From CADEED01 sp039930985 (GTDB lineage: Bacteria > Pseudomonadota > Gammaproteobacteria > Steroidobacterales > Steroidobacteraceae), in assembly GCA_039930985.1 (NCBI GenBank), contig JBDTSV010000093.1, forward strand, positions 1 to 34,148: 34,148 nucleotides of DNA, in the 5' to 3' direction. Shown here piece after piece: positions 24,231-32,859 of this stretch (position 1 is its first letter; each line of letters starts with the position of its first letter). The notes below the pieces were generated by a model. That model saw only the letters and a list, made by a program, of their open reading frames with translations, ran no database searches and was not told the DNA's origin. Both the position numbers and the translations under genes were made by a program.

Positions 24231-26707
24231 CTCGCCACCTCACTCGCGGTGGCACGGACCTGCTCCGCGGATTGGAGCGCGAGAGCACGCCTCGCGGTGT
24301 TGCGGCACGAGCCGAGGCTCAGGCCGCGAATCAGACCCTTGAGTTGCGGAATCAGATTGGGAACCACCGACAACTCGGTGACGCCCAGACCCAGAAGGAT
24401 CGGCACGGCCGCCGGATCCGAGGCGAGCCCGCCGCACACCGCCACCGGCCGCTGGTGCACGGCGGCGCCTTTGCAAGTTGCGTCGATGAGCCGTAACACC
24501 GCCGGGTGCAGACCATCGATGCGCACGGCAAGCTCCGCGTGGCCGCGATCCATGGCCAGCGTGTATTGCGCCAGGTCGTTGGTGCCGATCGAGAGGAAAT
24601 CGACTTCACGCGCGATGTGTTCGGCGAGCAGCGCGGCGGCCGGCGTTTCAATCATGGCTCCCAGCAAAGGGCGCGGCGTGCCGGGCTCCGCTTGCAGCTC
24701 ATCGAGGACCCGGCGCACGGCGCGAATCTCCGCGACGTCGGTGATCATCGGCAGCAGGATGCGGCAAGTGGGTTTGACCGCCAGCAACGCGCGCAACTGG
24801 ACTTCGAGCAGGTCGGGCCGCCACAGGCTGGTGCGCACACCGCGAAGCCCGAGCGCCGGATTGTCCTCCGGTGGCAGCGGTAGATAGGGGATGGGCTTGT
24901 CGCCGCCGATGTCGAGCGTGCGAATCACCAGTGGCCGGGCGCCGAGAACCTGCGCCACCTGCTGGTAGCAACGCACCTGCTCGTCGCGGTCTGGCGCCGT
25001 GGTGCGTTCGAGGAACAGGAATTCCGTGCGCAACAGTCCGCAGCCTTCGGCGCCTTCCGCGACCGCCAGCCTCGCATCGTCGACCGTGCCGGTGAGATTG
25101 GCCAACACTTCGACGCGTTCGCCGCTGGCAAGATGGCAATTGCCCTGCGCAGCCTCGATGTCGAGCGCGCGCTGCACGCGCCGCTGGTCGATGTGCGCTC
25201 GCGCCGCGGCGAGCGCGGGCGCGTTCAGGTTCGTTCGCAGCACGCCGGTTTCGGCGTCGAGCACCACCGGCGTGCCCGCCGGAATATCGAGCAAGGCCGG
25301 TCCCGTCGCCACCAGCATCGGAATGCCGAGCGTGCCGGCGAGTATGGCGACGTGCGAGGTGGGCCCGCCGCCGCCGAGCACGATTCCGCCCAGCTTTCCG
25401 GTGTCGATGTCGATGAGCCGGGACGGCGTGAGATCGCGCGCCAGCAGGATGCCGCGCGGGGGAACTTCGAATGCCGGCGCTTTAGAGCCGTCGAGCGCCA
25501 CCAGCACCTGTGTTTCGAGATCGAGCAGATCGTCGACTCGCTCGGCGAGCCGCGCATCGCCAGTGCCTTCGAGATTGCGGGCGCTGGCGCGCAAGCTGCC
25601 GCGCCAGGCGAATGCCGCGCTCTTGCCGGCGTCGATGGAGCGGCGTGCGCCATCGACGAGTTCGGGGTCGTCCAGCAATTCCAGGTGCGCCGTCATGATC
25701 TCGCGCACCGTGGGCGCCGCCGTCGTCGCGAGGTGCGACAGCCGCGCGCGCACCACATCGCGCGCATGTTCGAGAGCAGCCAGCTCCGCGCCGGCACTCT
25801 GCCCGGCCTCGATCACCGGAATCTCCGCGGCGACGAGATAGAACGCCTGGCCGAGCGCGAGGCCACGGCTGGCAATGACGCCGCGCAGCGAGTCAGGCTC
25901 GTGGAAAACGCGGGCTGGCACCCCGTCCAGCGGCGCCAGCGCGGACGGAGCCGCCACTTCGAGATTGCGAATGGCTCCGGCGATGGCGGCAATGCCGGCG
26001 GCGGCCGCCGGCTCGAACCCGGCGATGACCACCTCGTCGCCACCGCGAACGCCGAGCGACATCAGCGCCACGGTGCTGCGCGCCCGCGCGCCGCGGCCGC
26101 GCGCACGAATCTCGATTTCGTAAGGCAAGCCCTTGGCGATGCGCGCGATCAACGCCGCGGGCCGCGCATGAATACCGTGCGCATGCCTGACCACCAGCGC
26201 TTCGCTGACCACCGGCGCGCCGGCGGGCGCGCTGGTGTCGGCGTGTTCGCCACCGATTTCCTCGAGCGCGAACAATGGATCGCCACTGGCCAGCGAACGA
26301 TTGATGTGCGCTTGCGTGATCCGGAAGCGCTCGCCGTTGGTGATGATGATCGGCGTCATGAGGCTCGGCGCCTTGCGACCCACCAGATCGAGATCGAACG
26401 TGAGCAGTAGATCGCCGGCGCGCACGCGGTCGCCTTTGCGCACCTTCAGGTGGAAACTTTCGCCCGCGAGTCCCACGGTATCGATGCCCACGTGCATCAG
26501 AACCTCGGCGCCGTTCGCCGCGCGCAGTGCCAGCGCGTGGCGTGACGCGGCGATGGAGATCACCTCGCCATCGCAGGGCGCGCGCAACTCGTTGCCGGTG
26601 GGATCGATGGCGACGCCATCGCCCAGCATGCGCTGCGCAAATGCCGCATCCGGCACTTCATCGAGCGGCGCGCACCAGCCGGCAAACGGGGCGAGCAGCA
26701 TCGACAC
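24227..26707 (-). CDS. nagF: PTS multiphosphoryl transfer protein EIIA-HPr-EI
   Basis: An 826-residue fusion of three PTS parts. The EIIA(Glc-like) domain (about 1-150) has the phospho-His H72 in LMHVGIDTVGL. An HPr domain (about 165-250) has H180 in HGIHARPA. Enzyme I (about 275-826) has H452 in GGPTSHVAIL and the PEP-site motifs LRTEFLFLER and FLSIGTNDLAQYT. It passes phosphate from PEP to NagE's EIIB. The GTG start is 3 bp after the hexosaminidase stop; an ATG two codons on is an alternative. Such fusions are the usual partner of NagE in Pseudomonas and Xanthomonas-like bacteria. Confidence 0.92.
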   Translation of the reverse strand: MSMLLAPFAGWCAPLDEVPDAAFAQRMLGDGVAIDPTGNELRAPCDGEVISIAASRHALALRAANGAEVLMHVGIDTVGLAGESFHLKVRKGDRVRAGDLLLTFDLDLVGRKAPSLMTPIIITNGERFRITQAHINRSLASGDPLFALEEIGGEHADTSAPAGAPVVSEALVVRHAHGIHARPAALIARIAKGLPYEIEIRARGRGARARSTVALMSLGVRGGDEVVIAGFEPAAAAGIAAIAGAIRNLEVAAPSALAPLDGVPARVFHEPDSLRGVIASRGLALGQAFYLVAAEIPVIEAGQSAGAELAALEHARDVVRARLSHLATTAAPTVREIMTAHLELLDDPELVDGARRSIDAGKSAAFAWRGSLRASARNLEGTGDARLAERVDDLLDLETQVLVALDGSKAPAFEVPPRGILLARDLTPSRLIDIDTGKLGGIVLGGGGPTSHVAILAGTLGIPMLVATGPALLDIPAGTPVVLDAETGVLRTNLNAPALAAARAHIDQRRVQRALDIEAAQGNCHLASGERVEVLANLTGTVDDARLAVAEGAEGCGLLRTEFLFLERTTAPDRDEQVRCYQQVAQVLGARPLVIRTLDIGGDKPIPYLPLPPEDNPALGLRGVRTSLWRPDLLEVQLRALLAVKPTCRILLPMITDVAEIRAVRRVLDELQAEPGTPRPLLGAMIETPAAALLAEHIAREVDFLSIGTNDLAQYTLAMDRGHAELAVRIDGLHPAVLRLIDATCKGAAVHQRPVAVCGGLASDPAAVPILLGLGVTELSVVPNLIPQLKGLIRGLSLGSCRNTARRALALQSAEQVRATASEVAR

Positions 26708-26710
26708 GCG

Positions 26711-28831
26711 CTATTTTTCCACCAGCTCGAGACCGCCGATCACCCAGACGGGATCCACCTTGGCGCGCGTGAACGTGAAACACAGATCGTGCGCGCCTTC
26801 CTGCTTGTCGATCAGGATGGGCGGCAACGCCGTGAGCCCGTTGTTCGCCACCGCCGGCTCGAGCGTTGCACTCGCGAGCAACGGCCCCTGGCAGCCATCC
26901 ACATGGATCAGAAGCTCGCCGTCCTTGGTCGCGGGCTTCGCCAGCGGAATCTTCGCGGCGTCGTCACCGATCTGGAAATTGAAGGGAATCTGGCCGACGG
27001 TCGCCCGGATCGATTTTATCTTGGTCAGATCCGCTCCACGCCACAACCAGCAGGGATTGGAGATGTTCACGAGAAACACGGCGCGCTCGCTGTCGATCGG
27101 CGCATCGTCTTCGAGCGACAGCACGTACCCGTCGCCGCATTGATCCAGGTCGTGGCTCACGCGTCGGCGCGGCCCCGGCATCACCGGTGTCTCGCGCGCA
27201 TAGGCGATGCCGAGCGTCGCGTAGCGCGGTAGTTGGGCTTCGAGGCGCCGCTGGAAGTTGTCCCAGTCGATGTGCGCCGGCAGCGACCAGGCGATCTCGG
27301 CGAGCGCCGCAGTGCGCGGATAAGCCATGTAGGTCACGCGTTGCTCCGAACGCATGAACTCGGTCCAGAGGTTGGCCTGCAGGCCGAGAATGTGCTTGCG
27401 CTGCTCGGGCGCAATCGACGCCGGTTCCGGATCGAATAGATAGACGTCCTTGAGCGAAAGCGTGTTGCTGCGGCCGGGAGAGAGGTCACCGACGCTTTGC
27501 CAGTGATCGAAATACAGGTCCGGCGACGGCGACAGCACGGTGTCGTGACCAGACTTGGCGGCGGCGATGGCGCCATCGATGCCGCGCCAGGACATCACGG
27601 CTGAGTTCGGCGCGAGCCCGCCCTCGAGAATTTCGTCCCAGCCGATGACCTTGCGGCCCTTGGAATTGAGGAATTTTTCGATGCGCCGGATGAAGTAACC
27701 CTGCAGCGCAGGTTCGTCCTTCACGCCGAGTTCCTTCATGCGCGCCTGGATTTTCGCGGACGCGTGCCACTCGTCCTTCTTCGCTTCATCGCCGCCGACG
27801 TGGATGTATTCTCCCGGAAACAGCTGCAGCGTTTCCGTCAACACATCTTCGAGGAACGTGAACGTAGACTCGTCCACGTTGAACAGCGTCGGGTAGATAC
27901 CCCAATCGGCCGGCACCGCCTTCGGCGGCTTGTCAGTCACGCCGAGCTGCGGATAGGCCACGACCGCCGCGCTGGCGTGACCCGGCATCTCGATCTCCGG
28001 AACGATGGTGACGTGCCGCGCGGCGGCGTGCGCCACGATCTCGCGCACCTGGTCCTGCGTATAGAAGCCGCCGTACTGACGCGGCTTGCCGGTCTTCTTG
28101 TCGATGTCGGTCAGCGGCGCCGCGCCGGCCGGCACGCGCCAGGCCCCGACGGCGGTGAGCCTGGGATACTTCTTTATCTCGAGGCGCCAGCCCTGGTCGT
28201 CGACCAGATGCCAGTGCAGCACGTTGAGCTTGTGCAGCGCCATCCAGTCGATGAACTGCTTGATGTACTCGGGCGATTGATAGTGCCGCGCCGAATCGAG
28301 CATGAGGCCGCGCCACGCGAAACGCGGCGCGTCAACAATAGCGAGCGCGGGCAGATCAACCGACAAGCCCTGCATCGGCTTCGTGGTCAACAGCTGCCAC
28401 AATGTGACGGCACCATAGAAGAGTCCGGCGGATGTCGGCGCCGTGACGGTGACGCCGGAGGGGGCGACCACCAGCGAGTAGCCTTCGGGGCGGTGTGTGT
28501 CCGGACCGCCGGCAAGCACGAACGCGATGCTCCCTTTGTCCGCTGCGCCCTCGCTTGGCGTCTCGAACGCCAGATCGCTGCGCTGCTGTTTGATGAGCTC
28601 GACGAAATATTCCGCTGCGGCACCGGCTTCTGCGCCGCCCGAGAACTGCACAGCGGTGGCCGCTTCGACGCGAAAGACTCCCTTGGCTGGGATGATGTCG
28701 CGCGGCATCGGAACGAGGCCGAGAAAGGGCACCTTGAGCTGCGCTGGTTTTGGTGCTGCGGCCGGTTTTCCGCAAGCGCCCACCAGCGCGAACACGAAGC
28801 ACAGTGCGATGCGGATGCTGTTCCTGTTCAT
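26711..28831 (-). CDS. Beta-N-acetylhexosaminidase lipoprotein (GH20)
   Basis: A 706-residue GH20 enzyme that removes terminal GlcNAc from chito-oligosaccharides. A lipobox (VGAC, Cys about 20) anchors it, probably facing the periplasm. An N-terminal GH20b domain (about 35-170) precedes the catalytic barrel (about 172-560), with LDSARHYQSPEYIKQFIDWM, LHWHLVDDQGWRLEI, and the catalytic pair D348-E349 in HVGGDEAKKDEW. The C-terminal 130 residues look like a beta-sandwich sugar-binding domain. The ATG at 28831 has GGGGGCGAG upstream and overlaps the stop of the halogenase remnant as ATGA. It is in the nag operon with nagF and nagE. Confidence 0.92.
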   Translation of the reverse strand: MNRNSIRIALCFVFALVGACGKPAAAPKPAQLKVPFLGLVPMPRDIIPAKGVFRVEAATAVQFSGGAEAGAAAEYFVELIKQQRSDLAFETPSEGAADKGSIAFVLAGGPDTHRPEGYSLVVAPSGVTVTAPTSAGLFYGAVTLWQLLTTKPMQGLSVDLPALAIVDAPRFAWRGLMLDSARHYQSPEYIKQFIDWMALHKLNVLHWHLVDDQGWRLEIKKYPRLTAVGAWRVPAGAAPLTDIDKKTGKPRQYGGFYTQDQVREIVAHAAARHVTIVPEIEMPGHASAAVVAYPQLGVTDKPPKAVPADWGIYPTLFNVDESTFTFLEDVLTETLQLFPGEYIHVGGDEAKKDEWHASAKIQARMKELGVKDEPALQGYFIRRIEKFLNSKGRKVIGWDEILEGGLAPNSAVMSWRGIDGAIAAAKSGHDTVLSPSPDLYFDHWQSVGDLSPGRSNTLSLKDVYLFDPEPASIAPEQRKHILGLQANLWTEFMRSEQRVTYMAYPRTAALAEIAWSLPAHIDWDNFQRRLEAQLPRYATLGIAYARETPVMPGPRRRVSHDLDQCGDGYVLSLEDDAPIDSERAVFLVNISNPCWLWRGADLTKIKSIRATVGQIPFNFQIGDDAAKIPLAKPATKDGELLIHVDGCQGPLLASATLEPAVANNGLTALPPILIDKQEGAHDLCFTFTRAKVDPVWVIGGLELVEK

Positions 28832-29139
28832 AGTCGGCTCGCCCCCAAATGCTCAGCGTTTGCCGAGAAACTGAATCCTGCCTGATATAAACGCGCAAGT
28901 AACTCGCGGCGGGGTGACAGAGCCGCTACTGCCCGCCTGGCGGCGTCGCGAACCCGCGCGAATTCCTGCCGGGCAAGTGCCCTGACAATGGTCGGGAAGG
29001 TCCCCTCGCCGACTCCGATGGTGGGAATGTCACTCGATTCGATGCGCGTGATGCTCACCCCGCCAGCGCCGCCGACGATGAGGATATCGGGCCGGGTGCC
29101 AGACAAAGCCTGATCCACCCGGCCGCCGTTCCGATCCAT
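28828..29139 (-). pseudogene. Remnant of a tryptophan-halogenase-like flavoprotein, internally deleted
   Basis: An open frame of 103 codons starts at ATG 29139, 5 bp after the TonB receptor stop. DILIVGG is the start of an FAD-binding fold, and ITRIESSDIPTIGVGEGTFPTI matches the well-kept N-terminal block of tryptophan-halogenase-like enzymes. Between them the GxGxxG-W loop is missing. After that block, FARVRDAARRAVAAL...ELLARLYQAG resembles the C-terminal helix of the same family, so about 400 or more central residues seem lost. Such genes often sit beside TonB receptors of this type. It cannot be an active halogenase. The frame ends in an ATGA overlap with the hexosaminidase start. Confidence 0.65.
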
Positions 29140-29146
29140 GGCTGAA

Positions 29147-31900
29147 CTACTGACCGAGCTTGAGCCGCACGCCGAGGTAGTAGATAGGACCGTTGTCGTA
29201 GTAGCGCGCCGGCCGACTCTTGTCGTTGTCGTAGTACTGGAACAGCTCCTCATCGAGCAGGTTCACACCGTCGAACGTCAGGGCGAGGCTGTCGGTGAGG
29301 TTCACGTTCACCGACAGGTCGAGGCTGTCGGTCGCATCGGCATACAACGGCCGGCCGCGATCGTTATCGATGAAGTACTCCGAGCGGTAGTTATAGGCCA
29401 AGCGCACCCCGAAGCGCTCGTTCTCGAAATAGCCGGTAAGGTTCGCGGTGTTTTTCGAGTTGCCCGGAATGGGATCGCCATTCTCCGAGTCGGCATTGGC
29501 GTACGTGTAGTTCACGATGGCTCCGAAACCATTGGCGAACGGCTGCTGGTAGGAGAGTTCCGCGCCCTGGATCTTGCCGCCGGAGCCATTCACCGGGCGG
29601 TCTATCTGGTAGATACAGCTGTAGAGGCCGGTACTGATGCCCTGGCAGTCGGCATCCGGATCGGAGAGGCGCGAGTCATTCGGATCGATGATCTCGGTGG
29701 GCAGGCGTTCCGGCCCGGCGCCGTTGACCACGTAGGACTGCATGTCCTTATAAAAGAGTGACGCGGCCAGCAGCGAGTCTTGCGCGAAGTACCACTCCGC
29801 CGAGACATCGAACTGGTCGGCACGATAGGGATTCAGCGTCGGATTGCCGCCCGAACCCGTGAACAGCAGCGGCGTAAACGAGGTGATCGTTGGCGCTATA
29901 CGATTGTATTCAGGACGCGCCATCGCTCGGGAAGCTCCGAAGCGCAGCAGCAGATCGTCGGACAGATCGAAGACCACGTTCGCGCTGGGCAATACGTCCG
30001 TGTAGTCGTGATCAATGGACAGTGGCGCGATCAGGCCGAACGGATTGTTGACGGCTCCCGGGGTGCCGGCGGGAACGCCCACCGCCCAGCCCTCGGAGGT
30101 CTGCTGCGTCTTGACGATGCGCACACCCAGGTTGCCGCGGAAACCTTCGCCGGCGAAATTCGCCATGGCGAAGCCCGCCATTGCCTTCTCGTTGACGCTG
30201 AAACTTTCGAGCGGACCGAAATGGTAGGTCGGGAAGTTAGGCCAGTTGGCGACGATGTTCGGATCGTTCGGGTCGTACTGGATGAAGTCGAGCGCGCCGT
30301 AGATCTGGCGCAAGCGGGCTTCGGAAACCATGCGGAAGCTGTTCACCGTGCCGGGACGGCCGAGGTCGGCGAGAAAGTCGCCCGGCGTCACGCTGCCCGC
30401 GGCATCGGCCAGCGAACAGCTGTGGCCGTCGCAACCGGTGGCGCCTAACAATCCACGCGTCTGCCCGTAGGTGATGTTCACGTCGCGGTCGTGGTCGGTG
30501 TATTTCACGCCAAACTTGAACGAGCTGATCGCGCCCATGTCGACTTTGAATTCCGCGTCGCCGTAGGCGTAGAACTCCTCATCCTCGTTGAGGAACTGGT
30601 TGTCGGAAGCCCAGCCAAGCACCGGCAGTGACGCGGGACTGGTCGGATCGGCAACGTTGGTGAAATCGATCTCCGGAACGCCGTGGCTGAAGTCCCAGGT
30701 GAAGCCGGTGTGCGCCTGCGTTTCCCAGAACGGCTGCGCGCTGGTTTCGCCGGTGGCCTTCGTGTGGCCAACCTTGGTGTGGAACGTCAGCGTGTCGCTG
30801 GTATGGAAATTGGCGTCGAGATCGACGGACTGCGTTTCCGTCTGCGCGTCGCGCAGGATGGCGTCGTACACCACGCCGTTGCCGGTGGCGCTGTTGGCGA
30901 AGGTGCCGCCGACCAGCGTGCCGCCGGCGTTCACCGTGGTGTTGGTGGGTTGCGCACCCGCGCCGAACATATTGCTGAACCACGCCATGTAGTTGTGGTT
31001 GAAGTTGTCCGCGTCGAGCTTGGAATACAGGCCGGTCAGATTGAGGTCGACCACATCATTCGGGCGGAACTGCAGGCCGAAATTGAAACCGGTGCGCACG
31101 CGGTCCTGTTCGAACAGCGCCGAACCAATGAGATCGGGAACCGCGGCCGTGGCGCCGCCCTGATCGGTGATGGCGCGATCCGAATAGCCCAGGAACTCGA
31201 TGCCGTCACGGCGCAGGTTGCGCTCCTGGTAGATGCCGGAGAGCAGCACGCCAAACGTGCTCGCGTCGTTGCGAAAGCTCCACAGGGCGCCGACCTGGGG
31301 GTCAGTGGTGTCGGCAAGCTCGGAGTAAGAGCCCGTCAACGAGGCGGTGAACATTCCCGAGGGCAGATCGAGCGGATTGCGCGTCTTGATGTTGACCGTG
31401 CCGCCGATGCCGCCTTCGTCGAGGTCCGCCTGGGAGCCCTTGTAGACCTCGGTCGAACCGATGACTTCGGTGGGCAACATCAGGTAGTTGAAGCTGCGGG
31501 TCGCCGACAGCTGATCGAGCACGAACCAGTCGGCCGTGGCGATGGCATGGCCGTTTAACAAAGTGCGGTTGAGGTTGGGCGCCGTGCCGCGGATCGAAAC
31601 GCGCTCGCCCTCGCCGAACTCGCGTGAGATGCTCACGCCGCTGACGCGTTGCAGAGCTTCAGCAACGTTTTTGTCCGGGAATTTGCCGACGTCCTCAGAA
31701 GTAAGAACATCGACGACGGCCGTGGATTCACGTTTGACCTCGAGCGACTTGCCGAGACTGGCGCGGATGCCTGTGACCAGCACCGTCTCGACCTCGTCGT
31801 TCGAGGTATTCGCGGCGTCCTGCGCGTAGGCCGGCGCGGCGAGTTTTGCCAGCGCCAGCGAGACGGCGGCGGCGATCAACGTCGAACTTCTAGTACTCAT
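29147..31900 (-). CDS. TonB-dependent receptor (Xanthomonas/Caulobacter type), probably for chito-oligosaccharides
   Basis: A 917-residue outer-membrane receptor with a signal peptide (about 1-27, ending AYA). A TonB-box-like segment (VETVLVTGIRASL) follows, then the plug domain (KFPDKNVAEALQRVSGVSISRE, VSIRGTAPNLNRTLLNG, EVYKGSQADLDEGGIGGTVNIKTR) and a 22-strand barrel. It resembles the large TonB-Xanth-Caul receptor family that takes up oligosaccharides. The ATG at 31900 has AGGGA 9 nt upstream; a longer frame to 32005 crosses the operator region and hides the signal peptide. Its place at the head of the nag operon and the divergent regulator argue for GlcNAc oligomers as substrate. The sequence alone does not prove this. 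Confidence 0.9.
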   Translation of the reverse strand: MSTRSSTLIAAAVSLALAKLAAPAYAQDAANTSNDEVETVLVTGIRASLGKSLEVKRESTAVVDVLTSEDVGKFPDKNVAEALQRVSGVSISREFGEGERVSIRGTAPNLNRTLLNGHAIATADWFVLDQLSATRSFNYLMLPTEVIGSTEVYKGSQADLDEGGIGGTVNIKTRNPLDLPSGMFTASLTGSYSELADTTDPQVGALWSFRNDASTFGVLLSGIYQERNLRRDGIEFLGYSDRAITDQGGATAAVPDLIGSALFEQDRVRTGFNFGLQFRPNDVVDLNLTGLYSKLDADNFNHNYMAWFSNMFGAGAQPTNTTVNAGGTLVGGTFANSATGNGVVYDAILRDAQTETQSVDLDANFHTSDTLTFHTKVGHTKATGETSAQPFWETQAHTGFTWDFSHGVPEIDFTNVADPTSPASLPVLGWASDNQFLNEDEEFYAYGDAEFKVDMGAISSFKFGVKYTDHDRDVNITYGQTRGLLGATGCDGHSCSLADAAGSVTPGDFLADLGRPGTVNSFRMVSEARLRQIYGALDFIQYDPNDPNIVANWPNFPTYHFGPLESFSVNEKAMAGFAMANFAGEGFRGNLGVRIVKTQQTSEGWAVGVPAGTPGAVNNPFGLIAPLSIDHDYTDVLPSANVVFDLSDDLLLRFGASRAMARPEYNRIAPTITSFTPLLFTGSGGNPTLNPYRADQFDVSAEWYFAQDSLLAASLFYKDMQSYVVNGAGPERLPTEIIDPNDSRLSDPDADCQGISTGLYSCIYQIDRPVNGSGGKIQGAELSYQQPFANGFGAIVNYTYANADSENGDPIPGNSKNTANLTGYFENERFGVRLAYNYRSEYFIDNDRGRPLYADATDSLDLSVNVNLTDSLALTFDGVNLLDEELFQYYDNDKSRPARYYDNGPIYYLGVRLKLGQ

Positions 31901-31942
31901 GAGCAGATTCCCTGTTGTGATTTCTAGCAGACCACTATGGGT

Positions 31943-31958
31943 CCAATATAGTACCAAT
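31943..31958 (-). promoter_or_regulatory. Candidate nag operator facing the TonB receptor gene
   Basis: On the minus strand ATTGGTA-CTAT-ATTGG: two ATTGG elements 11 bp apart. It overlaps a TACTAT/TATATT stretch that could be the -10 box of the receptor gene, a position suited to repression. Confidence 0.55.
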
Positions 31959-31984
31959 GAGATTCTAAAAACTAGTCTCTTGCA

Positions 31985-31991
31985 TACCAAT
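31985..31991 (-). promoter_or_regulatory. Third ATTGGTA half-site
   Basis: ATTGGTA on the minus strand (31991-31985), 33 bp upstream of the receptor operator and without an ATTGG partner at 11 bp. It may help binding or be chance. Confidence 0.3.
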
Positions 31992-32051
31992 TTCGGTGCG
32001 TCCACGTTTACATCGGCTTTACACGCTTAATGTGTGGTGAAGAAGAAGCAT

Positions 32052-32067
32052 ATTGGTATTGCATTGG
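32052..32067 (+). promoter_or_regulatory. Candidate nag operator facing the regulator gene
   Basis: On the plus strand ATTGGTA-TTGC-ATTGG, the same direct repeat with 11-bp spacing as the element at 31943-31958. It lies just upstream of TATACA (32071-32076), a possible -10 box of the nagQ gene, so the regulator could control itself. GntR/HutC regulators of GlcNAc use (DasR, NagR) bind sites containing TTGGTnTA, which fits. Confidence 0.55.
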
Positions 32068-32115
32068 TTCTATACAGATGGCATGGTTCGCAGGCCTTTG
32101 CAGGGGGAGAAAGAT

Positions 32116-32859
32116 TTGGCATCACTGACGCAATTGCTGGCGCCGCTCGATGAATCGAGCGATCAGCCGCTCTATCAACAGCTGCAACGAGCGCTGCGCA
32201 CCGCCATCGAGACCCGCGTCATCGGGCCGGATGACGCGTTGCCGGCGGAGCGAGATCTGGCGGAGATGCTCTCGGTGTCCCGCATCACCGTACGCAAGGC
32301 CATCCACGAACTGGTCGAAGAAGGCTTGCTGGTACGCAAACAGGGTTCGGGCACCTTCGTCAGCAATCGCGTCGAGAAGAATTTCGCGAAGCTCACCTCT
32401 TTCTCCGAAGACATGCGCGCTCGCGGCCGCGAGCCGCGCAGCGTCTGGATCAACAAGGCCGCCGGCACGGTGACTCCCGAGGAATCACTGACGCTGCGCT
32501 CGAGCCCCGGGACACCGGTGTTTCGCTTCCATCGCATCCGCTATGCCGACGACGCGCCGATGGCGCTCGAATACGCCACCGTACTCAGCAGCTGCCTGCC
32601 CTCGCTCGACGCGGTGGAAACTTCGCTGTACGAAGCGCTCGAAGTCACCGGCAACCGGCCGGTGCGCGCACTGCAACGCCTGCGCGCGGTACTGCTCACC
32701 GCCGAGCAGGCCAAGCTGCTCAAGGCCCAGGAGCGTGATGCCGGGTTGTTAGTGGCGCGCGTCGGCTATCTGAAAGACGGCCGCGCGGTGGAGTTCTCGC
32801 AGTCCTACTACCGCGGCGACATCTACGATTTCGTGGCGGAACTCAGCGCCACATCGTGA
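32116..32859 (+). CDS. nagQ: GntR/HutC-family regulator of GlcNAc use (NagQ-like)
   Basis: A 247-residue regulator with an N-terminal winged helix-turn-helix (PLYQQLQRALRTAIETRVIG, LPAERDLAEMLSVSRITVRKAI, LVRKQGSGTFV) and a C-terminal UTRA effector domain (about 90-245), the fold that binds GlcNAc-6-P or GlcN-6-P in DasR/NagR. I favour the TTG at 32116 because GGGGGAG (32103-32109) is 6 nt upstream. The ATG at 32083 lacks a ribosome site and falls about where transcription from TATACA (32071) would begin. It likely represses both the receptor operon and its own operon through the ATTGGTA-N4-ATTGG sites. The nagB-II gene overlaps its stop by GTGA. Confidence 0.85.
   Translation: MASLTQLLAPLDESSDQPLYQQLQRALRTAIETRVIGPDDALPAERDLAEMLSVSRITVRKAIHELVEEGLLVRKQGSGTFVSNRVEKNFAKLTSFSEDMRARGREPRSVWINKAAGTVTPEESLTLRSSPGTPVFRFHRIRYADDAPMALEYATVLSSCLPSLDAVETSLYEALEVTGNRPVRALQRLRAVLLTAEQAKLLKAQERDAGLLVARVGYLKDGRAVEFSQSYYRGDIYDFVAELSATS

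Noticed and set aside
31901..32005. N-terminal extension of the TonB receptor
   Set aside because: It would hide the signal peptide and translate the operator region; AGGGA is placed for the ATG at 31900.
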